Shown here: positions 56,701 through 64,000 of the stretch, piece after piece
How positions within the stretch are numbered: position 1 is the first letter of the stretch
Layout of the letters: the number at the start of each line of letters is the position of its first letter
Source of the DNA: Arenibacter sp. ARW7G5Y1
GTDB lineage: Bacteria; Bacteroidota; Bacteroidia; Flavobacteriales; Flavobacteriaceae
Direction: 5' to 3'
Assembly: GCF_003201775.1 (NCBI RefSeq)
Contig: NZ_QJJZ01000005.1
Span: 258,953-322,952 of the forward strand
Length of the DNA: 64,000 nt
Made by a program: the position numbers and the translations under genes
The notes under the pieces: generated by a model
The model's database searches: none
Seen by the model: only the letters and a program-made list of their open reading frames with translations
Told to the model about the DNA's origin: nothing

Positions 56701-56978
56701 GAATTCCGTGAAGAATGCGGCCTAAAACCGGGCGTATTACCGCCATCGCACATATTGCGGATATACAAGGAATCATTGGGAAAACGAAGTTGCATTTCAG
56801 TTTCGAAATGCCCGAAGTTCATCATACGTGATCCTAAATTACTACCCACTAGTACAATATGTGAATTAGGGGAAATTTTTAAAGTGTTGTCTTCCTCTTT
56901 ACTACAACTGTAAAATCCAAGGACTAGGAAAAGCATTAAAAACAACTTTCCCCTTGCAACGTTTTTGTTAATATTCAT
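53772..56978 (-). CDS. SGNH / PVC-type dehydrogenase / HEAT-like / cytochrome c multi-domain lipoprotein
   Basis: This 1068-residue lipoprotein has its lipobox at F-Y-S-Cys25. An SGNH-hydrolase-like domain (about 38-270) carries altered motifs: GSNLGSR instead of GDS, and DGFQLND where a DxxH triad element is expected. A PVC-type membrane-bound dehydrogenase beta-propeller (about 385-760) follows, with PVQISFDNKGRLWVGVMPSY, TDNDGKADKQT and SLYFIDWHNVLIGHM. HEAT-like helices (about 770-910) and a cytochrome c domain (C949-A-T-C952-H953, Met1006) complete it. It ends the catabolic cluster and probably takes electrons from a sugar-derived substrate. The substrate is unknown. Confidence 0.87.
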   Translation of the reverse strand: MNINKNVARGKLFLMLFLVLGFYSCSKEEDNTLKISPNSHIVLVGSNLGSRMMNFGHFETEMQLRFPNDSLYIRNMCDGGNTPGFRPHSSRNSPWAFPGAEKFEHESGQAIHFEDDENGRRSGPIGHFPSPDEWITSLKADIIIGFFGYPESFEGPEGVDNYKEELRAFIKHTLNQKYNGSTPPQLALVSPIAFEDLSDKMDLPDGKKENGNLELYTAAMKEVAAEEGVLLVDAYEQTKEWYQTESTDLTQDGFQLNDFGYRKFATLLADKVFGSKEIKLEENRELVNEAVNEKNWFWHNDFKIPNGVHAYGRRYDPFGPDNYPYEIEKIRQMTAIRDTAIWQALEGKKMDLAKSDAKTRTLPEVKTNYKPSNKNGTPEYLYGQDALDKIKPAPGYKVELFASEVEFPDLANPVQISFDNKGRLWVGVMPSYPHYKPGDSKPNDKLLIFEDTDNDGKADKQTVFADGLHLTIGFEFAPEGVYVSQGTNLVLLKDTDGDDKADAKDIILSGFDDHDTHHAISAFTADPSGAIYMGEGVFLHTNVETAYGTVRGTNGGFYRYSPQRHYLERTAQLPIPNPWGIAFDDWGQPFFEHTSGPSATWMMPGTIVPRYGVSSPLPENLIEKDHLVRPTSGLEFVSSRHFPDAAQGNMLIANTIGFLGIKEHSMVDDSKTAGYVSKHQEDLISSSDKNFRPVDMEFAPDGSLYFIDWHNVLIGHMQHNARDPLRDHVHGRIYRITYPSRPLVEPAKIVDANIDELLDNLKLPEYRTRYRTKRELRARDASEVLSRLKTWVANLDTTDPRYEHHVLEALWVTWGLDKVDGELLKQVLNAKDFKARAAAVGVLRYAGHQIPDQAELLMQAAKDDNPRVRLEALVAASWLGRDIGIPIITEAGKKGLDKWMEKPYESAIAHLNGHKAGEEPKEVIKTDLKGKDLELLVAGREIYMRDGYCATCHQADGQGLEASGFPPLAGSEWVTGNEDRLIKLTTKGLMGPIVVNGKTYPGQVPMTPFGNLLTADETAAVLTYVRNTFGNKAAPISPEKVKEVREQIKDKQGFYSPEELLKEHPHGK

Positions 56979-56996
56979 CTTTTTTTTGGTATATAA

Positions 56997-57968
56997 TTAA
57001 TTGATATTCACGTGTATTCCCTCTTTTTCAGATTTTTCACAAGCCTCTATAATTCGCTGGCATGTAATGGCATCTTCAAGGCTTGAAAGTGGGGCTTCAT
57101 TATTCCGCAGAACATTGTTGATGAAATGGGTTGCCGTATTCTTTATGGATTCAGGATAACACTGGTACGTTTGGGAATGGGCCCCATTACGATCATTGAT
57201 TACCCAATCCCGATAGCTGTAACGCGTACTTCCCTTTGTGCCAATAACCTTTATAATACAAGTCCATGGATCACCCGCATGATCATCGTTGGCAAAACTA
57301 GCCGATAAATGGCTTAAGGTACCGTTTTGCATTTGTATATTGGCCATAGCCACATTTTCTTGTGGGGCTATAGTGGTATCAACGGTATGTTTTAGACAGG
57401 ATATGGTTTTAGGTTGTCCTGCCAAATACAACATAGTATAGCTATGGTGTGTCAATATTTGACGGATTACCCCAGGATAGCGGGCCCTGACATCTTCGGC
57501 ATGATGTATATTGTACATCATGTAGAACTGGGAAATAGCTCCCAATTTACCAGTATCGATCATGGATTTCGTCCTTTTTATCCCTGATTCATAGATATAA
57601 TTATGGACTGGCATACATTTAACACCAGCTGTCTTAACCGCTTCCGTCATGAGTTGAAGTTCAGCAATACTGGAGGCTGCAGGCTTTTCTACCAAAATGT
57701 GTTTTCCCGCTTTTGCCGCCCTAATGGTATAATCGCAATGGGTCTCCATATTGGTCAATATGAAAACGGCATCGATTTTGGGGTCCTGAAACAGTTCATC
57801 TTCTGTTTTATAGGTCTTACAACCGAATTTCTTGGCTTTTTTTGCGCCTTTTTCAAAGGTTCTGTTCCAAAGTCCCACAAGTTGGGTACCTGGCAAACTA
57901 TTAATGGCCTCTGCATGTAGATCTGCTATATCTCCCGCTCCAATAAATCCTATTCCTATATCCTTCAT
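56997..57968 (-). CDS. Gfo/Idh/MocA-family oxidoreductase
   Basis: This 323-residue enzyme has an N-terminal NAD(P)-binding motif GFIGAGDIADLHAEA and the family motif ILVEKPAASS (about residue 95). The C-terminal alpha/beta domain contains an HHSYTMLYLAG segment. No signal peptide is present, so it is cytosolic. Family members oxidise or reduce cyclic polyols and sugars. Its start overlaps the stop of the epimerase gene by four bases, and it ends 18 bases before the PVC-type gene. The substrate is undetermined. Confidence 0.88.
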   Translation of the reverse strand: MKDIGIGFIGAGDIADLHAEAINSLPGTQLVGLWNRTFEKGAKKAKKFGCKTYKTEDELFQDPKIDAVFILTNMETHCDYTIRAAKAGKHILVEKPAASSIAELQLMTEAVKTAGVKCMPVHNYIYESGIKRTKSMIDTGKLGAISQFYMMYNIHHAEDVRARYPGVIRQILTHHSYTMLYLAGQPKTISCLKHTVDTTIAPQENVAMANIQMQNGTLSHLSASFANDDHAGDPWTCIIKVIGTKGSTRYSYRDWVINDRNGAHSQTYQCYPESIKNTATHFINNVLRNNEAPLSSLEDAITCQRIIEACEKSEKEGIHVNIN

Positions 57969-58984
57969 GAGGCTGCAGTAGAATATTTTAATATGCCTTT
58001 TTCGGCCATAGCTTTGAACTCAACCAATGAAATCCGTATTCCCTCTGCTATATCGGTCAATGGCAAATCTTTGAATGTACCTGCAATTTTACTGTGATCC
58101 AAATCGCAAACGAACAGGTTGGGCGGAGCACCATCGGTTACGGATAGGGATACATATTTCTCCATACCCAATGCGGTAGCTTGTTCTTTTACAATATCCA
58201 GGAAGGAGGTAATCGGTATTGTTTCCCCCTGTATGTTAAAGGCTCCAAAGCCTTCGTAGGGCTGTAATGCACAGGCGGCGAATTGAGCCCCCACATCTTC
58301 AACAAAATGATAGTTTTCCCGTCCCTGATACGGCATTTCAAAGGGGATTACCTTTCCTGCCGCCTGTCCAAGGACAATGGCCTTTAAGGCATTGGTGGGG
58401 GCAGAGGTTTTTCCTTTGTCCCGTCCCTTTCCATAAGTAGTGTTCAACCTTAAACAAACCGTGGGTATCTTGGTGTTATCGTGAAAAAGACGTGCCAAGT
58501 GTTCGCCAGATAATTTCCAGATACCATAATGGTTTGGTGGGGCCAAGGGAACATCCTCATTAATGATATCTTGGGGATACATGGAGCGCATTCCATAGAC
58601 TGCGGCCGAACTTGCAAAAACAAACCGTTTAAGCTTGGTTAATTTTTCAGCAGCATCAAAAAGCGCCATTGTACCTCCGGTATTTATTTCCATGCCACCA
58701 ATATGATCTCGGGAACAATCCGGACTTTGGTAGGCCCCTAAATGAATAATGTGCGTGGGATCTACTTGGAACAATACCCTTTCAATCTCTTTGTAATTGG
58801 AAACATCCAAGGTAACGAACTCCAAACGGGAATCCAACTCGGCAGGGAGCCATAATTTTAATGGGTCTGTATTGTTGGAGCGTGTTGCTATAACAATTTT
58901 TTCAACTTCCTTTGATTGTAGAAGCTTATAAATAGTGACCGATCCTATACAGCCGGTACCTCCGGTAATAAATATTTTGTGCAT
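57965..58984 (-). CDS. NAD-dependent epimerase/dehydratase (extended SDR)
   Basis: This 339-residue extended SDR has the cofactor motif ITGGTGCIGSV (residues 6-16), an FASSAAVYG Ser element and the catalytic Y-x3-K as YGIWK in PPNHYGIWKLSGEH. It resembles UDP-glucose epimerase-type and L-threonine/uronate dehydrogenase-type SDRs without a decisive subgroup motif. In a catabolic setting it more likely oxidises or epimerises a free sugar or sugar acid than a nucleotide sugar. It is coupled to the downstream oxidoreductase by a 4-base overlap. Confidence 0.83.
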   Translation of the reverse strand: MHKIFITGGTGCIGSVTIYKLLQSKEVEKIVIATRSNNTDPLKLWLPAELDSRLEFVTLDVSNYKEIERVLFQVDPTHIIHLGAYQSPDCSRDHIGGMEINTGGTMALFDAAEKLTKLKRFVFASSAAVYGMRSMYPQDIINEDVPLAPPNHYGIWKLSGEHLARLFHDNTKIPTVCLRLNTTYGKGRDKGKTSAPTNALKAIVLGQAAGKVIPFEMPYQGRENYHFVEDVGAQFAACALQPYEGFGAFNIQGETIPITSFLDIVKEQATALGMEKYVSLSVTDGAPPNLFVCDLDHSKIAGTFKDLPLTDIAEGIRISLVEFKAMAEKGILKYSTAAS

Positions 58985-59047
58985 AATCCTTAATGCTAGA
59001 TTTTTTTTAATATTAGGTTGTACGCCAGAACAAGAACACTGAAGTTA

Positions 59048-60160
59048 TCAGTTCATTTTTACAACGGCCTTCATATTATTTGCCTTTATCGAATCTTCAA
59101 AAGCCTGATTAATGTCTTTAAAATCATAGTAATCCGTATAGTGTTCAGAAGGAAAAATACCAGTTACCATCAGTTTTTGTGCGGCCATATAGTCTGCCCT
59201 ACAAGACCCCATGGACCCCCTCATATTCAAGGAGGTCCGGGTAAGGTGCGTGGCGTTGATCTGTACATCGGTTCCATAGGTAGCTATTACGCATATGTCC
59301 CCTTCGGGCCTAACAACACCTATGGCCTCGGTTAGTACAGGTGGTACACCCGAACATTCTATAAGCAGATCAACTTTTCCATTGGTGCCGAAAGGAATAC
59401 CCTTATCATCGGTTATACCTTTTTGCAATTGGGTGGTCAAGGAATTTTCCGGTGAGACTTCTATGGTTATGAACCCTCTCTCTTTTGCTCTTTTCAAACG
59501 GATGTCACGATCATGCGCAATACCGGTTACTGCCACTCTAGCTCCTGCTGCCCGGGCAACTTCCGCAGACATCATCCCTATGATCCCACAACCGGTTACC
59601 ACGACATCCTGCCCTGGTTTAATATCGCACTTATTGTAAAGAGCATTGGTTATGATGGACAAAGGTTCCACCAAGGCTCCCTGGGCCGGAGTTAGGCCTT
59701 TCATTAAAGGCACTACACGATCCGACTCCAAAACTACTTGTTGCCCAAACCCCCCGTTCCTGTGAAAGCCTATTATTTCCTTTTTAGGACATAGATTCCA
59801 TTTGGACACACTACAGGCCGGGCATTCTTCATCCCTACATCCCAACATGGCCAGAGGAGTGAAAATATCCCCTACCTTGAGGTCCCCGTGGTCCCCGGGA
59901 CCCAATTCCAAGATCTCGGCGCTAAACTCGTGCCCTATAACCCTGGGACGCTGTACCCAATCAAAATTGGCCTTGCCAATAGTAGCGCTGTTATCCGAAC
60001 CACAGATGCCGGTATACAATGTTTTGGCCAATATCTCGCCTTCCTTCAAAGGCGGCATTTCCATTTCTACAACCGCTGAATTACTAAGGACCGATTGATC
60101 TGTATTTGGATATATTTTTTCATTGGTTTGTAGGCAAAATCCTTTTATAGAATTACTCAT
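59048..60160 (-). CDS. Zinc-dependent medium-chain alcohol/polyol dehydrogenase
   Basis: This 370-residue MDR enzyme has catalytic-zinc elements GICGSD and VIGHEFSAEI. Structural-zinc cysteines lie in LGCRDEECPACSVSKWNLCP (four Cys), and a Rossmann motif VTGCGIIGMMSAEVA is present. It resembles sorbitol, threonine and glucose dehydrogenase-type proteins that oxidise secondary alcohols of sugars with NAD(P). The position inside the cluster suggests sugar or sugar-alcohol oxidation. A 94-base gap separates it from the upstream Gfo/Idh gene. Confidence 0.88.
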   Translation of the reverse strand: MSNSIKGFCLQTNEKIYPNTDQSVLSNSAVVEMEMPPLKEGEILAKTLYTGICGSDNSATIGKANFDWVQRPRVIGHEFSAEILELGPGDHGDLKVGDIFTPLAMLGCRDEECPACSVSKWNLCPKKEIIGFHRNGGFGQQVVLESDRVVPLMKGLTPAQGALVEPLSIITNALYNKCDIKPGQDVVVTGCGIIGMMSAEVARAAGARVAVTGIAHDRDIRLKRAKERGFITIEVSPENSLTTQLQKGITDDKGIPFGTNGKVDLLIECSGVPPVLTEAIGVVRPEGDICVIATYGTDVQINATHLTRTSLNMRGSMGSCRADYMAAQKLMVTGIFPSEHYTDYYDFKDINQAFEDSIKANNMKAVVKMN

Positions 60161-60254
60161 AGCAATAGTTTGTTGATTTCAATATTTTGTACACATTAAA
60201 GCCTAAAATTGATAATTCAATTTTACACCATGAACTTCCCTTCTATAGACAAGT

Positions 60255-61415
60255 TTAAAATTTCCAATTAACGCCGGTGTCTTTCCAACTTTTTGTTTTT
60301 GCCGATTCCAAAACGGCCTCACAAACTTTCTGTGTTTCTTGCGCCTCCCTAAACGTAGGGGAACAGGGTTTTCCTTCCTGTAGGGCTTTAAGAAAGTCGG
60401 CTATTTGGTGTACAAAGCTATGCTCATAGCCAATGGACAGTCCTGGCACCCACCATTTATCCATATACGGGTGATCACCATCCGTTACATGGATGGAACG
60501 CCACCCTCTCTCCTGTGATTCATCCCTATGATCAAAATATTCCAAGCGACTTAAGTCATGTAAGTTCCATTTTATGGAGGCATGTTCCCCATTTATTTCA
60601 AAAGTATACAAAGCCTTGTGCCCTCTAGCGTATCGTGTGGATTCAAAAAGGCCCAAAGAGCCATTATCGAAATGACAATGGAACAAACAGGCGTCATCTA
60701 TGGTTACCTTTTGTTTTTCCCCGGTACCGGTATGTACTCTTTCTTTAATAAAGGTTTCGGTCATGGCGGAAACATCCTTGATCCCCCCATTTAACCACAT
60801 GGCCGTATCTATACAATGTGCCAGCAAATCGCCCGTAACACCAGATCCAGCCGCCTCATTATCCAAGCGCCACAAGCCCTCTCCACCTTGTGGGAGTTCT
60901 GGACTAATGGTCCAATCCTGTAAAAAATTGGCGCGATAATGAAATATTTTACCCAATTTACCTGCATCTATAAGTTGTTTCGCAAGGGTTACCGATGGCA
61001 ATCTCCTATAATTGAAATAAACGGTATTGGGCACTCCTGCCTTTTCAATCGCATCAACCATTGGCTGGGCTTCCGCAACAGTACGCGCCAAGGGTTTTTC
61101 ACACAAAACCATTTTTCCGGCTTCTGCCGCTGCTATGGCAATTTCAGCATGCATATTGTTGGGGGTACAAATATCTATGGCATCAATGTCAGTACGAGCT
61201 ATAAGCTTTCTCCAGTCGGTTTCAACGGACTCATAACCCCATTGATCGGCAAAGGCCTGGGTACGTTCCAAGTTACGCCCACAAATTGCCTTTAATACAG
61301 GCTGATATTCCAGTTCGGGAAAAAAATTGCCTACCCTACGATAACCATTGGAATGGGTTCTTCCCATAAATCCGTAACCTACCAATCCTATTCGTAATTC
61401 TTTCTTACTTGACAT
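60255..61415 (-). CDS. Gfo/Idh/MocA-family oxidoreductase (larger paralogue)
   Basis: This 386-residue cytosolic enzyme has the NAD(P) motif [17 protein letters not shown] (about 10-26), the catalytic-site motif [11 protein letters not shown] (about 103-113) and a [16 protein letters not shown] segment with the family His. It differs substantially from the 57-kb paralogue, so the two may act on different steps, for example oxidation at C3 and a later reduction. Some members feed keto-sugar pathways with TIM-barrel isomerases such as the one encoded next door; this is inference only. It lies 64 bases after the isomerase stop. Confidence 0.9.
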   Translation of the reverse strand: MSSKKELRIGLVGYGFMGRTHSNGYRRVGNFFPELEYQPVLKAICGRNLERTQAFADQWGYESVETDWRKLIARTDIDAIDICTPNNMHAEIAIAAAEAGKMVLCEKPLARTVAEAQPMVDAIEKAGVPNTVYFNYRRLPSVTLAKQLIDAGKLGKIFHYRANFLQDWTISPELPQGGEGLWRLDNEAAGSGVTGDLLAHCIDTAMWLNGGIKDVSAMTETFIKERVHTGTGEKQKVTIDDACLFHCHFDNGSLGLFESTRYARGHKALYTFEINGEHASIKWNLHDLSRLEYFDHRDESQERGWRSIHVTDGDHPYMDKWWVPGLSIGYEHSFVHQIADFLKALQEGKPCSPTFREAQETQKVCEAVLESAKTKSWKDTGVNWKF

Positions 61416-61479
61416 GTGTACTCTATTTTTTATTTTAATTAAAAATTCAGCTTAACAAATGTATAATCAGCCTATTATC

Positions 61480-62529
61480 TTAAGGCGCTTCGTACCAACC
61501 ATGTTGTTGACGTACCTTGATCATGGCCCCTAAAATATCGTTCCAAGTTTTGGGTTGCATCATAACATCGTTGGGGAACATACACCCATCCCAACAGATA
61601 TGTCGGATTTTTTTGGTCAGGTTGCCATTTTCGTCACGCAACCAATGGCCAGCATCCACAGCGATGTCCAATTTTCCATTGGGATCCGTAGCCTGGCAAT
61701 GCCTACCTGTTTTATCATGGGATCCGGACCCGAACACCGTGCCATCATTTTGGGCCACATGAAAATCAATCGTCCATGGGCGAAGTGCAGCTGTAACGGT
61801 CTTAAGACCTTCAGTCAATGTTGCCCGATCGTTCCAATCGAAGTCCTTGGGCAGTATTCTTTCGTCCTCCTTATTATATCCCAAAAGATACAACAAGGTA
61901 TGGGCCATATCGGCCTGAAATCCGATATTGGGTCTATCCACGGCTTCAAGGGTGTTCACCATGGTTTTCCAACCGTGCATCCCGCCCCAGCAAATTTCAC
62001 CTTCGGCAGCTAAAGACTCCCCATAATCCGCGGCCACGTCACATGCCTCGCGAAAGGTTTGTGCAATCAATTTTGTATTGGCAACGGGATCTGCCGCCCA
62101 ACTATGTGGATCAACGGACGAATCTATTCTGATTATTCCATTGGGGCGTATTCCCAAATCACGCAGTTTTTTACCTATAACACAAGCCTTTCGGACCTGG
62201 GTTACAAATTGGTTGCGTTCTTCCCTGGAGCCCATGGCAGAGCCACCACCGGTTCCAGCCCATACAGGGGCTACCAAACTTCCAATTTCAAGATTTTTGG
62301 ATCTCGCCTTGTCGGCCAATTTTTTAATACCATCATCATTGGAATCGATATCCAAATGAGGATCCGCAGCAAAAAGGTCAAAACCGTCAAATTTAACTCC
62401 ATCTACCTCTGCATTGGCAGTAAGCTCTATCATGGTATCAATGGATATTGGTGGCTCTGAATCAGGTCCTTTCCCTACCACACCGGGCCACGAAGCGTTG
62501 TGGAGTTTTGGGTAATTGTTTTCTGGCAT
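61480..62529 (-). CDS. Xylose-isomerase-like TIM-barrel sugar isomerase/epimerase
   Basis: The 349-residue form starts at ATG 62529 ([21 protein letters not shown]). The open frame runs 18 codons further and would overlap the ThuA gene, so it was rejected. The TIM-barrel of the AP_endonuc_2 family shows [23 protein letters not shown] with a metal-binding Glu, [15 protein letters not shown] with Asp/His, [11 protein letters not shown] and [12 protein letters not shown] elements. Such proteins isomerise or epimerise keto-sugars or inosose. It is likely to act between the two oxidoreductases of this cluster. Confidence 0.87.
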   Translation of the reverse strand: MPENNYPKLHNASWPGVVGKGPDSEPPISIDTMIELTANAEVDGVKFDGFDLFAADPHLDIDSNDDGIKKLADKARSKNLEIGSLVAPVWAGTGGGSAMGSREERNQFVTQVRKACVIGKKLRDLGIRPNGIIRIDSSVDPHSWAADPVANTKLIAQTFREACDVAADYGESLAAEGEICWGGMHGWKTMVNTLEAVDRPNIGFQADMAHTLLYLLGYNKEDERILPKDFDWNDRATLTEGLKTVTAALRPWTIDFHVAQNDGTVFGSGSHDKTGRHCQATDPNGKLDIAVDAGHWLRDENGNLTKKIRHICWDGCMFPNDVMMQPKTWNDILGAMIKVRQQHGWYEAP

Positions 62530-62552
62530 AACAACAGTTTTTATTCGTAATA

Positions 62553-63746
62553 TTATTTTCTTGGCATTATTACCGATTCCCACCCCTTCAGGTCGGATGG
62601 CTTTACATTTTTCTGATAACCCTCAAAGTTAAATGTAGTTGGCTCATAGCCCCCTACAAAATCTATCGGATTATCCGCTTTAATATCTTCTTCCATTTCC
62701 AATCCCCAGAAACAGGCGTTTATGATCATTCTTCTAAACCCCGTACTCAGGATATCTTCTGAGGCTCCATGGGTAGTTGTAAACGCCCTCCCGGGCCTAC
62801 CCCCTTCCAACTGGTACGTTCTAACCCAGGCAACTGGAAGTTCGTCCTTACTAGTATCCGGTGTTGCATCTGGCGTCATGCCGTTCAACACCCTTCCCCT
62901 GGCCAATATCTTTAAGTCCTTCCCTTGCGGGTAGGCGTTATAGCCTCCACACTGTGCCCAGGTATTTTGTACTCCCCGCATAATGGGATGCTCCTTGTTA
63001 CTTTCTTCTATAATAAGTTTGGAAGCCTGTTGATGGTTTTTGCCATAGTGTCCTACCCAAGTTTCCCCTAAAACCACTTCACCAAATCCACCGTGCCATG
63101 CCTCTTTTTCCCCATCATATTTATAATCATAATGTCTCCAATTGGGATTATCGGCATTTTTAAAGGCGTGGGTAGAAGTCCGCAATCCTATTACAGCCCC
63201 TCCCCTATTTAGGTAATCATCAATATATTGCATCTGCCCATCTTCAAAATTTGCAAACCTCATAAACATTACCATTAGATCCGCTTCTTTAAGAACATCG
63301 AGTCCTTTGAGGTCCGACCCCCCTGGTAATATATTGCCCCTATCGTCCAAAGCCCATACCACCGTACAGTTAAAACCATATCTTTTGGCCAATATCCGTG
63401 CCAAGGCCGGTAAGGTCTCTTCCCCCCTATATTCATGATCCGTAGCAATAAAAACAATATGTTTGCCCTTGCCCGGACCATTTTCTCCCTTGTATGTAAT
63501 ACGATACTCAGCCGCACTCCTCTTAGCATCAATCGCCTCCCCCATCATCAAGCTACTACTATTGCCCAAATCCGGTATAATGGCTTGCGCCACTAAATGT
63601 ACGGAATGTTCAGCATCCAAAATGGTAGTGGTTTTACTTCCCCTATCTTCACATGAAACCAACATGCAGACCACAACCATAGACAATATACCGTTCCATG
63701 CAATCTTCCAATAAACAGAATACCCGTAAATTAATGATTCCAACAT
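62553..63746 (-). CDS. ThuA-domain lipoprotein
   Basis: This 397-residue protein has a lipoprotein signal with lipobox L-V-S-Cys32. A ThuA-like type-1 glutamine-amidotransferase fold (about 95-350) contains [38 protein letters not shown] and a C-terminal ARGRVLNGM region. ThuA proteins act in trehalose and related keto-sugar metabolism in rhizobia; in Bacteroidota they are common in carbohydrate clusters. A location at the periplasmic face is inferred from the lipobox. As the first gene of the co-directional cluster, it is presumably transcribed from a promoter in 63747-64000, which I could not pinpoint. Confidence 0.85.
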   Translation of the reverse strand: MLESLIYGYSVYWKIAWNGILSMVVVCMLVSCEDRGSKTTTILDAEHSVHLVAQAIIPDLGNSSSLMMGEAIDAKRSAAEYRITYKGENGPGKGKHIVFIATDHEYRGEETLPALARILAKRYGFNCTVVWALDDRGNILPGGSDLKGLDVLKEADLMVMFMRFANFEDGQMQYIDDYLNRGGAVIGLRTSTHAFKNADNPNWRHYDYKYDGEKEAWHGGFGEVVLGETWVGHYGKNHQQASKLIIEESNKEHPIMRGVQNTWAQCGGYNAYPQGKDLKILARGRVLNGMTPDATPDTSKDELPVAWVRTYQLEGGRPGRAFTTTHGASEDILSTGFRRMIINACFWGLEMEEDIKADNPIDFVGGYEPTTFNFEGYQKNVKPSDLKGWESVIMPRK

Positions 63747-64000
63747 AATATTACAAATCTTAAATACTTGATGCAGGAACTATTCCTAGGCCACTCCTTC
63801 TTGGGTTAGTGGCAATCCCCAATTAAAAAGTTCCACGGATAACCAGCGGGCACGTTGGCCATATTGTTTATCAATATCTAAATTTATTATCAATTTTTAT
63901 ACACTATTCTTAAAATATAACACGATAAAATCTGACAATAAAAACTTAACTCTACAAATCTAAAATACTATCGGCATGAATATTCCCTATATCTTACTAA

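Noticed and set aside
63976..64000. ATG with an open frame (MNIPYILL) at the right edge
   Set aside because: Only eight codons are visible, so a gene start cannot be supported.
1..64000. CRISPR arrays, tRNA, rRNA, prophage, restriction or toxin systems
   Set aside because: No regularly spaced direct repeats outside coding repeats, no tRNA-like cloverleaf and no defence or phage structural genes were recognised.

Overview
The window looks like a chromosomal segment of a marine-type member of the Flavobacteriaceae (Bacteroidota). The DNA is AT-rich and Shine-Dalgarno sequences are almost absent. One promoter-like TTG...TAnnTTTG pair is visible. Lineage-typical genes include a T9SS C-terminal sorting domain, a TonB-dependent receptor with a carboxypeptidase-regulatory-like domain, BshA, a Bacteroidota-type LptD, a NagZ/beta-lactamase fusion and LytTR regulation. 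The species cannot be named from this sequence.

Layout. (1) 1-151 is the C-terminus of an unidentified gene closed by a strong terminator. (2) 886-13431 (+) is a surface polysaccharide (O-antigen or capsule type) locus. It holds a Wzx flippase, a Wzy-like polymerase, acetyltransferases, two GT4 glycosyltransferases, the three UDP-N-acetyl-L-fucosamine enzymes (FnlA/CapE, FnlB/CapF, FnlC/CapG types), a PglC-type initiating phosphoglycosyl transferase and a PglD/NeuD-type acyltransferase. A convergent CapK/PaaK-like adenylating enzyme lies just beyond a 56-nt hairpin. (3) 16277-20393 pairs a TonB-dependent receptor and an exported HMA metal-binding protein with a convergent secreted tyrosinase, which suggests copper handling. 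(4) 20417-24670 holds two large surface or fibre-like proteins, one with FN3 repeats and one with 48-residue GIGT repeats. They share a C-terminal module and flank a collagen-like/DUF7151 lipoprotein. (5) 25483-33686 holds a FemAB-like acyltransferase, an OmpA protein, PrcB-like and BshA genes, the NagZ-lactamase fusion and a small conserved protein. (6) 33870-41173 is an envelope block: two Fe-S proteins, MlaD and an amidase on the minus strand, divergent from LptD. (7) 41317-51964 (+) holds a DnaE-type polymerase, a membrane LytTR regulator, a di-haem peroxidase, a beta-helix/cytochrome c fusion, an aldehyde dehydrogenase and NhaD. (8) 52151-53109 is an intact IS1595-family element inserted at the U-tract of a terminator. 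(9) 63746-53772 (-) is a roughly 10-kb co-directional carbohydrate-oxidation cluster: ThuA, a xylose-isomerase-like TIM barrel, two Gfo/Idh/MocA oxidoreductases, a zinc alcohol dehydrogenase, an SDR epimerase and a 1068-residue SGNH/PVC-type/cytochrome c lipoprotein.

How the genes work together. The polysaccharide locus encodes most steps from nucleotide sugar to flipped and polymerised glycan. The lptD/amidase/mlaD block serves envelope assembly. The last cluster looks like oxidative processing of a carbohydrate in which electrons may pass to periplasmic c-type haem. No CRISPR array, rRNA, tRNA or classical defence system was seen. The least ordinary items are the beta-helix/cytochrome operon, the degenerate-SGNH/PVC fusion with its gene cluster, and the paired fibre proteins with a common C-terminal module.
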